Shown here in pieces: positions 14,600 through 24,571 of a DNA stretch of 64,000 nucleotides. The first letter of the stretch is position 1, and each line of letters begins with the position of its first letter. The notes below the pieces were generated by a model. That model searched no databases and was not told the origin of the DNA. It saw nothing but the letters and a program-made list of their open reading frames with translations. The DNA comes from Rhynchopus sp. YZ270_cl-10 (taxonomy: Eukaryota; Euglenozoa; Diplonemea; Diplonemida; Diplonemidae). A program made the position numbers and the translations under genes. The stretch lies in NCBI GenBank assembly GCA_964035575.1, contig OZ037923.1, forward strand, positions 744,001 through 808,000. Reading direction: 5' to 3'.

Positions 14600-16465
14600 T
14601 CAAGGTGCATCAATATAGATCCCTTTGTTAACACAGGACTGGTCTTGTGAGGATATAAGCATGTCAAATGCCACTGCGTCCGTCGACGCCATGATCTGTG
14701 CCTCTTTAAGCTTGAGGTGCAGTGTCAGAATCTTCTTCAGGTCTGTGATGCGCCTTTTCTTTTGGGTAATCTGCGCCGCTTGGTGGGTTACCACAGTGGC
14801 AGCCTCGTCACGCTCCTTGGTCACCTTCTCTAGAGACAACGTGGTTTCACGCTGCACCTTCATTGTCTCCACTTTGTGTGTATCCAACTCTCGCGACAAC
14901 GCTTCAAAATTCGCATGCGCGATGGATTTCTCCTCTTGCCTCGCAGTGCGAAGCGCTTCCTGCAGGGCTGATACCTGGCTTCGGAGGCGGGTTTGCTCTA
15001 TGATGGCTGCCCCTTTCTCTTCGTCGCAGACAGACAGCGCAGACTGCAACGCTTCCTCGGTCTTTTGCGCCTCCTGAACGCGGCCCATAAGCTCGGAGAG
15101 CATCTGTTTTGCTTCTTCTGTCGCGCTGTTTTCGTCCTGCGAGCGAGAGACCAGCTCCTTGTGGTCTGTGATCATCTGCTCAAGGCGCTGTGAGAGGCAT
15201 GTCTTCTGTGATTCAAGTGCGTCACAGTTCAGCCGCATTTCGCGTGCCTCCTTCACACTATCCTCATAAAGACCATGCATCTGGTCGTAGTTGCTTTGCT
15301 GCTGCTTCAGCTGTTTTTTTGTTGGGTTTGACAATAAAAGGTTTTATAAGATCTGAATGTGGCGCGTAGTCAACCTTGACTTAAATAATGGAGAGGGGGG
15401 AAAGGATGAAGTTGGTAGTGCCGCCAAAAAAGGGGGGGAGATGATTTAGTTTTTTTTTTGATAAATTGATAAATTGATGACGTGTAGACACCTCGCTTTT
15501 TTCTCGTGTGAACTCCACGGTTTTTAAACTCATACCTGCTTCCTGAGAGTGTCGTTCTCCTTCCTGACGGTGACTACTTCGTTGTGGAGGCCGTCCAGCT
15601 CGGAGCGACAGCTTTCACCTTTGACGATGTTGTTCTCGACTGTGGTGCGGAAGCTGTGGTTCATCTCATCACGCACACGCGCCACGTCGTCGTCGCGCTG
15701 GTTCTCTAACGCCGCGAAACGGTCTCTGAGGTCCTGCAGGTCCGCCTTGAGACGGATCTCCTTGACCTCCCCAGCCTGCCGCACCCTCTCCCGCTCCTGC
15801 GCCGCTGCCTCGCGCACCTCCTCCAACTTCTCTTGGTGCTGCACGACGCTCTCCTCCGCCTTCTTCTTCGCAATCCCTAACTCCTCTTTCAAACGCTCGA
15901 TCTGCGACTCCAACGCCTTCACCGACGGACGCACCTGCGGCTGGTTTGTGTACGTATACGACTCCTCCTCCTTTAAACGGTCGTTCTCTCTCTTCAACCG
16001 ACGGACCTCGTCTGTCAACTCTTTTACCTTGCTGACCTGCACACTGTTGTGTGGAACAGTGTGCTGTGGGTTCAGCGTGCATTGTACAGTGAGGCGGAGA
16101 CGGACGGAGGGGTGGGTGCAGTTAGAGAGCTGTAAGCAGGCGATCTGCTTGCTGTTGGTTTTGTCGTGTTTGGGGATATGCAGAAGCAGGTTAATGTACA
16201 GCATGCCAAGAGTCGTTTTGCTCCCGTCCGCTTCAAACCTCGTCACGTAAACCTCAAAGAGCTTCTTCGGCTGCGATGCGACAGCCTCCTCACGCAGCTG
16301 CGTCACATCCGCGGAGTAGTTCAAGTCCACCTCGCACCCAGAGGACTGCAGCTGCTCGGAACGCCCCGTGCTGTCCCCCTTCCGCCAAGACACCCCATAC
16401 ACCCCTTCTTCAGGTAGCCCTGTCAAGTTTTGAAATCCAATCGTAAAATCATATTCATCCGCCAT
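14600..16465 (-). CDS. NT-C2 domain coiled-coil protein
   Basis: Two exons, 16465-15536 and 15310-14600, giving 546 aa. Residues about 1-135 resemble the N-terminal C2 (NT-C2) domain of EEIG1/EHBP1-type proteins: a beta-rich start, RKGDSTGRSEQ, FEVYVTRF, then a LYINLLLHIPK strand. The rest, from about residue 150 to near the C terminus, is long heptad-rich coiled coil with few Pro or Gly. Such proteins usually tether membranes or cytoskeleton; the partner here is unknown. A CAACAG acceptor-like site lies 15 nt before the ATG. The exon join is in phase 0 (TLRKQ to LKQQQ) and keeps the heptads continuous. Confidence 0.8.
15311..15535 (-). other. Intron of the NT-C2 coiled-coil gene
   Basis: Donor GTATGA at 15535, acceptor AAAACAG ending at 15311; 225 bp. 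It contains a class F repeat fragment (GTGTAGACACC ... GTGTGAACTCCACG, about 15483-15522). Confidence 0.85.
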
Positions 16466-16784
16466 CCTTTATGTGTGGTCTGTTGTCGGTGTGGAGCGTG
16501 GAGGGAAAGTGGAGTGAGGAGGGGGGGACAGCGGACCTTGGTACAAATGACCGGCTGTATCGGGGTGGAAAAAAAATGACATCTGTGGTTTAGTAAAGTG
16601 AATGAGACTCAGTAGGGCTGAGTCTATACAGTGAAAATCGTGAAGAGTGTGAAAGCAAAGTCAGTGAAACAATTTTTCTTTGACGTGAAGTACAAAAGAA
16701 AATCCCTCTCGTGGGGATGTGTGTGGTTGTATCGGAGTGCAGGCGGCGGCATCGTAGAAGAGGCTACGAAGGTAGATGTGCACA
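16466..16784. other. Intergenic region
   Basis: Leader of the NT-C2 gene plus a class C-like fragment near 16682-16725 (GTGAAGTACAAAAG, CCCTCTCGTG). No gene seen. Confidence 0.5.
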
Positions 16785-17505
16785 TCTCTCAGGCAAGCAT
16801 GATGGGCGGGCGAGGGGTAGGCCCTCCACATCCCGCCGGAGGACTTGCCTTGTGTTTGTGGAGGTGTTTGGACACATCGTGAGTGAAAGTCTTGCGCACA
16901 CAGTTGCCCTGTATTTCCTACAAAAGATGCCTTATGGTCGAGGGCAGAGTACAGGTTTGATCAGTGTGGCGTGTTGTGTTCTTCAGATCTCTTCTCGCTG
17001 CAGCTCTCAGGCAAGCATGATAGGCAGGCGAGGGGTAGGCCCTCACATCCCGCCGGAGGACTTGCCTTGTGTGTTGGATTAGCTTCCGTGTGCAAAAAAA
17101 GAGGAACGTGTGGAACAAAATCAGAGGTCAGGACAAATGAAAGTCTTGTCGTCACAAAAAATGAATTTTCCGACTGAGAGATCAGGTATTGAAGACAGTG
17201 TGAGTTTTTCATCATCTGCATTCCAACAAAGAGCTGAGTGAAGAAAAGGGTGCAGAGAACAGAAACGAACAGGCAAGACAACACGAAAGCAGTCAGAGAG
17301 CCAATAGATATAACAGTATCGACATTGGGAAAAAGGTCCTCGCGTACAGGTCTGTGAAGAGTTACTTTTATCATCATGTGTGGTGTTGTGTGTCGCTTGC
17401 TTTGGTTCTGTTCTTCAGTCGTAAATCCCGATGAAAGGTAGCTTCATATCGTAAGATCAGGTCTTGAAACACATACATAAAATCATCATCAGCACACATG
17501 CTCAG
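16785..17505. repeat. R repeat, locus 3
   Basis: Most complete single copy: core (about 16788-16865), 137-bp spacer, second core (about 17005-17080), 300-bp module ending about 17377, then most of the 160-bp module, ending at CATGCTCAGA. A one-base deletion in the second core (CCCTCACATC) distinguishes it. Confidence 0.85.
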
Positions 17506-17977
17506 ACAAATTATGGACACTCTAAACCTCCAAAGAACTTTGCTGAGTGTAATAAGCCCTTCTCTTGAAGGCTAGGGGACAAAACAATACAGTAAAAGAA
17601 AGAAGCCACTTTTTTCAAGAATTTTGATTTTTTTTTTTGACTGCTTTTTAATGCTGTTTTGGTTTTTGTTTTTGCTTATTCCATACTTTGTTTTTAATAT
17701 TTTTTTTTTTTGGCCTTTTTTCTTTTTTTCTTTTCGTTTCTTTTTCCGCTCACGATGCGACTGAAACAGGTATACATTACTTGTATCTGGAGTCGCGAAA
17801 GTTCTACGGGTACCCATCTCCCCAGAGAACAGAGGGAGCAGCAAGAAAAGGGAACTATACAAGCAAAAAAAAGGGGGGGGGGATGGGAAGAGAAAGACAC
17901 GATAACCTGTACATACGTACCTCTCAAAAAAAATACCTTTTTTTTTTCCCTTCAGTTTGTTTGCTGACTTTTTTTTT

Positions 17978-18040
17978 TTTTTTTGAAAACTTTGCTGTAT
18001 TAGTGTAGACACCCCGAGGATGAGCTCCACTATACCATAT
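17978..18040 (-). repeat. Class F repeat
   Basis: In gene sense: GTGGAGCTCATCCTCGG ... TCTACACTAATACA ... AAGTTTTC, then an A-run. A second copy lies at 20101-20172, and the shorter relatives at 15483-15522 and 20700-20735 share GTGGAGTTCACA. Confidence 0.6.
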
Positions 18041-18899
18041 TTTTTTTTGCCATTTTCCCCTCCCCGATTTCTATTTCTTTTCTTTCAAAACATTTTTTTT
18101 TTTTTTCCTGCGTTCATGATACTTACCCTACTCTTTTTTGGTCTTAGTTTGCTTTCTTTGCTTTTTTTTGTTTATATTTTGTTTGCTTTTTTTGGAGACT
18201 ATAAAATGTTTTTTTTTTGTTTGTTTTTTTTTTTTTTGTCTTTTTTTTGGTTTTTTTTTGCATTGTTTTGTTTTTTTGTTTTTTTTTGTTTTTTTTGAAA
18301 AGAAAAAGTTTGGAAGAGCGTATATTGCCAGTATGCACAATCATCACTTTCCGTCCTACCTTTTGTTTGTTTTGTTTTTGTTTTTTTTGGGGGGGTCTTT
18401 TGTTTTTCATATTTCGTTTTTTTCCTTCTTTTTTTTTTACTTAGTATTCTAACGACGTGTCCCATTTACCTTTGATAACAAGAAAGAACACACTATGGTT
18501 TGACATGGTGAGAGCAGAGCAAACTTTCTCCTCAATCTCCAAGACCCCTCCCCCTCCACCCCCTCCTCCGTCCACTACTTTCCTTCTCTGTTTTTCATGG
18601 CCTAAATAAAATATAAAAATGTAAAAAGAAAAACTATACGATTAGTGAAATGGAAGGGGCAAGCAAGAAGAAAAAAAAACAGCCTTTTTCCCAGGGTGCG
18701 ATTTTGGGTGAAAAAAAGCGCACAAAAAAAAAAAAAAACTTCTTTTTTTTTTTTTTTTTTTTGGAATCGCAGGTGCGATTTCTCTGGTCCGGCGGAGGGG
18801 GGAAAAGCAAATTCATATCCTTACAAAGGGTGCAAAAAAAAAAAGGGAAAAAGCAATCAAGAGAGAGAGGAGAAAAAAAAAAAAACATAGATTTTTTGC

Positions 18900-18927
18900 A
18901 AGATGATAAGCATCGCTTAGTAATCTT
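18900..18927 (-). repeat. Class A stem-loop repeat, shortened
   Basis: Arms AAGAT / ATCTT and TAAGC / GCTTA; the loop is reduced to two or three bases. Confidence 0.55.
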
Positions 18928-19126
18928 GAAAAGAAAGAGAAAAAAAAAAAAGCACTCGACAGATCAACGTAACCTCACTAGGAACGAGACTATCTTCAGA
19001 ACAAAGGTTTTTTTTTTTTTATGAGATGAACTCACTTGAATACTTCATATCTCAAAAAAACCTTGGGCAGTATCGTACGGACACCTCCCAAAAGGGAAAG
19101 GGGGTGGGGAACCTCCCCTCTCCATA

Positions 19127-19161
19127 GAGAGACCCAAAGCCTCTCGGGCTTAGTCATCTTT
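19127..19161 (-). repeat. Class A stem-loop repeat, partly decayed
   Basis: Inner arms AAGC / GCTT surround CTCTCGG; the outer arm TCATCTT is kept on one side only. Confidence 0.5.
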
Positions 19162-19790
19162 GCAAAACCAATAAAAACGCAAGATGCATCGGGAGGGGAA
19201 AAAAAATTCAAGTAAAACAAGATACAGCCTGGAAAGAGATTGGGCAGAACCTTACAAGGTACAACACATCTTAATTAGAGACCGCTTTTTTTTGGCCGCC
19301 CTTCTTTCTTTGGTGAATCTGTGATACAAAAAAAAAAAAACATCTCCCTCCCACATACCCAACACATTTTCCCTACAACTAGACAGCTGTTCACAGCAGA
19401 TTTTGGCTGATATGGCTCATGCGCAAGATCGCCGCTGGGGAGTTTTTTGAGAGTTTTTTTGAGATAGTTGAATTGGTCTAGATGCTGTGTTGCGTAGACA
19501 GTCGTGGAGTGATGCTGTCAAATGCTTTTTTTTAGAAAGCAGATCTGGGGTGCGCTTTTGTGCGATTTTGATAATTTTGTTTTCATACAATGCACGTAGT
19601 ATTCATTGCTTGCACTTTTGGCATCAAGTCGGATGTTTGAAAATATTTTTTTTTGTTTTGAAAGTGCTTTGTGCTCTGTTTAATTTTTGCTTAACTTTTG
19701 GCATCATGCAGGGGGGTGGTGGTGATAGGGGAGGTGGAGAACTGCTCTAGCTTGCCCAAAAAAATAAAATAAAATAAAAATGAATTTGTT

Positions 19791-19825
19791 AAGATGAACC
19801 TCAGCTTCGCTGTTTTAGTCATCTT
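19791..19825 (-). repeat. Class A stem-loop repeat
   Basis: Outer arms AAGATGA / TCATCTT pair perfectly; inner arms are CAGC / GCTG, a different but still complementary pair. Confidence 0.7.
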
Positions 19826-20100
19826 GGTAGAAAAGAGACCTTTTTTTTTTGAGAAAAGGAGGGGGATATGGGGGGAGTGGCGAGCGAAGACGAAGCACAA
19901 CAACAGGAACCGTTAATCTGTTAATATCGCTTTGCAAATCTTCATTCCCGCAAAAAAAAAAAAAAAAAGAGAAAAATCTCGGTTTCATGAAGAGAAAAAA
20001 AAACGCAACCTTTTTTATTCAGGGGATGGGAGGGGAAGGGACGGTGTGCATATGATAAAAACGTTTGATAAATGAGACACTTTCCCTCCCCTTTTTTTTT

Positions 20101-20172
20101 GCCCTTTTTTTTTTTTTTGAAAACTTGGTTGTATTAGTGTAGATACCCCGAGGATGAATTCCACTATACCTT
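20101..20172 (-). repeat. Class F repeat
   Basis: Second long copy of the class F sequence, about 90 percent like the one at 17978-18040, with the same A-run after AAGTTTTC (gene sense). Confidence 0.6.
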
Positions 20173-21089
20173 TTTTTTTTGACCTTCTCCTAATCACTGC
20201 CAATAAAATAGCTCTTAACCTGCTGCTGTCTTTTGCGTCAGAACTGATCGACTCTTAGTTGTTGCTATTACTGTAGATAGGTCATCTCCGTGTCTCACTA
20301 CCACTCCATACGGCCAAGTTTTTGAAAAGTAAAAAAACCCCCCTCCCCAGTATCCTATTTCCGCTACTATTTACATTCCATCTGCGACCTGCTGTGGAAA
20401 TAGTACGGAGGGGGGTTCACTTGAGAAACTTTTTTTTTCTTTTTTTTTTGAAAAAAAAAAGGGGGAGGGAAAAGGAAAGGGGGGGGAAAGGAAACCTTGC
20501 CCCCCCTTTTTCCTATGTAAATTTCCCAATTGAGCTTTGCACAAAAAATGCCACAACGTGTGCTGTCCTGTATAGCTTGATCTCATATTGGGGGAAAAAA
20601 GAAAAATAAAATGGGGCAACGAAGTCCGACAAGATGCCATCAATTCAACACAAGCAAGATTTGATTTTTGTTTTTGTTTTTTTTTTTGAAAAAATTGGCA
20701 ACGTGTGAGACACCTGTGTGAACTCCACGTATTTATTTTTTCCTAATGGTATAAAAAGGGAACAAAGCGCGAAAAGGCTGGGAGCAGAGAGAGATTTTTT
20801 TTTTGAGACAGCAGACTAATATCCATTTTTTTCTTTCCTGGAGGTACCATTTCCCCTCCCTCTTTCTCTCTCTCTCTCTCTCACTCGTCTCAACATGCCT
20901 CTTGTCAACCCGTCTCGCACCCATAAACACTGGGTAACTCCTTTTTTTCCCCCTACTGCACTATCAGTGATGTTACTCGCCTTGTCTGCAGTGAAAAAAA
21001 AAGCTAATTTCATATACTTTCCATTTCAAAGAGAAAGTACACAAAGGACGAGGTCGGAAGCGCGCAAAAAAAAAGAAAAAGAAAAATGT

Positions 21090-21120
21090 AAGATGAATGT
21101 GCCTCTCGAGCACACATCTT
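21090..21120 (-). repeat. Class B stem-loop repeat
   Basis: Outer arms AAGATG / CATCTT, inner arms TGTGC / GCACA, loop CTCTCGA. Confidence 0.7.
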
Positions 21121-21620
21121 TGATTTAAAAAAAAACGAAAAGAAAAGAAAAAAATGGGGTCTGGATAGAGAGGGACATGGTAGTGCGTAATGTGGTCACT
21201 CCAATGGAAGGCCTCACGCGACAAGAACAAACAAAAAAAAAAAAAAAAAACGAGGTTGTTGATAATATATGTCCACACCTCTGAGATGCAGGCACAAAAA
21301 AAAAGTAAAATTGAAGAGAAAAAAAAAGAGGGGAAAAACCTGAACAATGCAAGTCAAAAAAAATAAAATTGTTCGCAACGTATATTTTTTAGAAAAACTT
21401 TCCGTTCCCCCTCCCCCTCTTTTCTGAAAAAAAGAAAAAGAGAAAAAAAAAAACAGGGTAGCAGCGGGGGGAAATTATGGAAAATTTAAAAATAACATCG
21501 GGTTTTTATAAAAGGATAAGATTTTTTTTTTTGTCTGTTTTTTTGCTGTTTTATTGCGCAAAAACATTTTTTTGAAAGCTCAAGGTGGCAACAGTGGAAA
21601 AGCAAAACAAAGAAAATTTG

Positions 21621-21653
21621 AAGATGAATGTGCCTCTTGTGCACACATATCTT
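21621..21653 (-). repeat. Class B stem-loop repeat
   Basis: Arms AAGAT / ATCTT and TGTGC / GCACA, loop CTCTTGT. Confidence 0.7.
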
Positions 21654-21720
21654 AGAGAAGAAAATGGTACGTGATGCCTATATGGGGCGTTTTAACCCAA
21701 AATCTAAAAGAAAAAAGAAA

Positions 21721-21820
21721 GTTGACTTGAAATACAAAAGCCCTCTCGTGAACAGTATACCTTGGTACATAACCGGCCCGAGGTGCACACCTCAACCATG
21801 CAGTCCACATCCATTTCGTG
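21721..21820 (-). repeat. Class C repeat, extended copy
   Basis: CTTGAAATACAAAAG then CCCTCTCGTGAACAG, followed by about 60 bp (to CATCCATTTCG) that is also shared with 41342-41445. So class C extends beyond the short motif, as expected for 5'-truncated copies of a longer element. Confidence 0.65.
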
Positions 21821-21828
21821 GTTTACAA

Positions 21829-22683
21829 CAGGGCTATTTCTAAATATGGGGTCCGGGGGGTCCAAAATCCAATCTGGGACACAAATTTTTTGGCAGATTT
21901 ATTTTGTGCCAAAAACGTCCTTATTTGCATTTTTGGGATTCACCCGTGCAGTGGTGGGGTCAATCTCGAAAATTGGACAATTTTTTGACCACTTAAATTT
22001 TTGAAAATATGAACCCGGTCACTAATACGTGGGGCTCATTTTTCGGCCAAAAAATGCTGCTCAAAAAAAATTTCCCCTGAAAATTTTTCAGCCCCAAAAC
22101 ATACTGCGATTGGGATTTCCGGAATTTGTCCGCGCTGTGGTGGGGTCAATTTGCCGAAATGGCCAACTTCTAGGTTTTGGTCAAAATGAGTGTAAGGTAA
22201 AGGGGCCAAGGTAAATCCACAACCCAGATTTTCTCTCCCTGATCCTGAAACATGAAAATGCACGAAAACACCGGCATTTGCATTTCCGGAATCCGTCCGT
22301 TCTGTGGTGGGGTCAATTTGCAGAATTGGGCAAGTTCTTGGTTTTTGTTAAAATGAGTACGGTGCCAGTGTGATGTTAGTGTAGAGAACAAGTTTTCTAA
22401 GAAACCCCATCATAGCACCTCCGGCATGCGGCCTGGTGCGCCCTCTCTGTTTTTTCAGAAAATATCAAAAACCCCGTGTCTTGCACAATCTGGAAGAAAA
22501 CTTTCCAACACAAAAAAAATCGGCAACTTTCTTCAAGTAGAAAGCCCATCACCCCTCTCTTGGTAAGTACTGTAGTACGTGCAAATTTTTTGGCAGCCCT
22601 GTATATAAGCCCCGTGCAAATTTTTTGGCAACTTTCATTTTCCAAAAATCAGGGACAGGGACAAGTTTTTAGAAATAGCCCTG
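21829..22683. mobile_element. hAT-like non-autonomous TIR element
   Basis: Ends CAGGGCTATTTCTAAA and its inverse, flanked by an exact 8-bp duplication GTTTACAA (21821-21828 and 22684-22691). CAGGG termini with 8-bp TSDs are typical of the hAT superfamily. No transposase frame. The interior has three or four diverged copies of a unit of about 120 bp containing GTGGTGGGGTCAAT. Related units occur at 29622-29700 (same direction) and 60545-60660 (opposite direction). Confidence 0.85.
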
Positions 22684-22719
22684 GTTTACAATCTGATAAA
22701 AAAAAATTTTTTTTTTGTC

Positions 22720-22751
22720 AGATGAATGTGCCTCCCGTGCACACACATCTT
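22720..22751 (-). repeat. Class B stem-loop repeat
   Basis: Arms AGATG / CATCT and TGTGC / GCACA, loop CTCCCGT. Confidence 0.65.
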
Positions 22752-22813
22752 CACCACTCTCGTTTATCGTGCAGGAAACACGCGCGGTTTCCAAATTTGG
22801 CACTGCGGGGGGG

Positions 22814-22847
22814 GATGAACCTAAGCCTCTCGTTGCTTAGTAATCTT
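22814..22847 (-). repeat. Class A stem-loop repeat
   Basis: Inner arms TAAGC / GCTTA around CTCTCGTT; outer arms weaker (GAT / ATC). Confidence 0.6.
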
Positions 22848-22918
22848 AGAAAAAGAATAATCGAAAAAAGACACAAAAAAATGATGGAGACGCTGGAACA
22901 AAAAAGAGGTAGTCAATA

Positions 22919-23033
22919 TGGCTCAGTCCATAAACCCCTCACCCTAAAAGGTAACCTGAGCACATATTGGGACATAATCCAAAGTAGTTGTTCAGGTTAC
23001 CTTTTGGGGTCGGGGGTTTTATGGACTGAGCCA
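22919..23033. repeat. Foldback element, arms of about 41 bp
   Basis: Ends TGGCTCAGTCCATAAA and the inverse pair through AAAAGGTAACCTGA with a few mismatches; the central loop is about 30 bp. No clear target duplication. Confidence 0.7.
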
Positions 23034-23153
23034 AAAAGAGAAGTTGAAAGTGCAAATGCCTCACCGTTCATCGGCGGACGCAATAAATAAAAATGTAAGT
23101 TCACACAAGAACGCTAAGGCCAGCTATATAAAAAGCAAGGTGGTGACACACAA

Positions 23154-24059
23154 TTGGGTGATCTATGAACGGGGAGAGATTTTTTTACTAGCTCTCAGTA
23201 AGCTCTCACAGGCTCTCACAGACTCTCACAAGCTCTCACAAGGTCTCACAGGCTCTCACAGTCTCTCACAGACTCTCACAAGCTCTCACAAGCTCTCACA
23301 AGCTCTCACAAGCTCTCACAGGCTCTCACAAGGTCTCACAGGCTCTCACAGCTCTCACTAACTCTCACTAAGCTCTCACAGGCTCTCACAAGCTCTCACA
23401 GGCTCTCACTAGCTCTCACTAACTCTGAGAGGTTTTTTTGTTAGTGGTGTGGTGTGGCTGGCAACATGTATTCTGTGGTGGTCAAACGTGAAATATTCCT
23501 TCTTCAATGGATTTATTGGGCGTATGTTATACTGGGACAATGTGGTCAGACCACCTGGCGTTTGTATTGTGTATACTGTGTATACTGTGTATACTGTGTA
23601 TACTGTGTATACTGTGTATACTGTGTATACTGTGTATACTGTGTATACTGTGTATACTGTGTATACTGTGTATACTGTGTATACTGTGTATACTGTGTAT
23701 ACTGTGTATACTGTGTATACTGTGTATACTGTGTATACTGTGTATACTGTGTATACTGTAGGTCATCAGCTCTCAGTAAGCTCTCACAGCTCCCACTAGT
23801 TCCCACTAGTTCCCACTAGCTCCCACTAGCTCCCACTAACTCTCACTAACTCTCAGTAAGCTCTCACAGCTCCCACTAACTCTCACTAGCTCTCAGTAAG
23901 CTCTCACAGGCTCTCACAAGCTCTCACAAGGTCTCACAGGCTCTCACAAGCTCTCACAGGCTCTCACAGACTCTCACAAGCTCTCACAAGGTCTCACAGG
24001 CTCTCACAAGCTCTCACAGCCTGTTACGTGTCCCACGGAGACGATCATAGATCACCCAA
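23154..24059. mobile_element. MITE, TTGGGTGATC family, satellite-expanded copy
   Basis: Ends TTGGGTGATCTATGA and inverse, with a CAA duplication on both sides. The interior is two blocks of a 10-bp repeat, CTCTCACARG with variants (23195-23430 and 23766-24022), split by about 335 bp containing a 9-bp array. The ends match the 120-bp copy at 13584-13703, so the difference is internal expansion and insertion. Confidence 0.8.
23568..23759. repeat. 9-bp satellite GTATACTGT
   Basis: About 21 nearly perfect head-to-tail copies, without spacers, nested inside the expanded MITE. Confidence 0.95.
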
Positions 24060-24187
24060 CAATAGAGTCGTCAACAAACATAAAAAGGAAAAGGAAAAAT
24101 AAAAAAAAAGGCACACCTCCGACCCACGTACAATGCCAACCCCGGATGAAAGCACAAAGTACCCTATAAAAAATAAAAGTGGCTTGA

Positions 24188-24224
24188 AAGATGATCTCAA
24201 GCTTCACAGCGCTTGAGTCATCTT
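24188..24224 (-). repeat. Class A stem-loop repeat, strongest hairpin
   Basis: Outer arms AAGATGA / TCATCTT and inner arms CTCAAGC / GCTTGAG all pair perfectly (14 bp in total). The inner arms differ from other class A copies on both sides at once. Confidence 0.75.
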
Positions 24225-24235
24225 GAAAAAAAGGG

Positions 24236-24275
24236 GGTTGACTTGAAATACAAAGTCCTCTCGCGACGGACACAA
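24236..24275 (-). repeat. Class C repeat
   Basis: TTGACTTGAAATACAAAG followed by TCCTCTCGCGAC. Confidence 0.6.
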
Positions 24276-24571
24276 AAAACACACAATAAAAAAATGAGGG
24301 GTTTTGACCATGTACCCTCTAATAAGATACGCAACTCAGGCGTTGAAATAAATGATTTTTTTTTCTTTTTTGCAAACTGACCGAACTTTCTTTTTGGGGA
24401 AACAAAAAAAAGAGAGAGAAAAAAACAAACGGTAAAAAAAATAAAACCCCTGCCAAACCCAAACCCCACCCCTCCTTGATACTTTTCCACACACCCCCCT
24501 CTTCATTTTTTCTTTTTCCAAAAAAGAAACTGATTAACGTGTAGCCACGCATACTATTTTATTTTTTTTTT

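Larger units (their letters stand above)
17506..20900. other. Homopolymer-rich gene-free DNA
   Basis: Dominated by T-runs and A-runs of 8-20 bases, with class A and class F repeats and no recognisable gene. Apparent frames here are Phe- or Lys-only runs. Confidence 0.7.
20901..24571. other. Gene-free repeat region between the NT-C2 and RRM genes
   Basis: Holds stem-loops of classes A to D, the hAT-like element, the 115-bp foldback and the large satellite-bearing MITE. No coding sequence recognised; long frames here are repeats read in frame. Confidence 0.65.

Noticed and set aside
17572-21352. Phe-rich and Lys-rich frames
   Set aside because: Translations of T-runs and A-runs; no start context or family resemblance.
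23449-23819. Open frames across the GTATACTGT array
   Set aside because: Product of a stop-free 9-bp satellite; no flanking coding signal.
23195-24022. Possible CRISPR array
   Set aside because: Ten-base units are contiguous, without unique spacers, and the context is eukaryotic.
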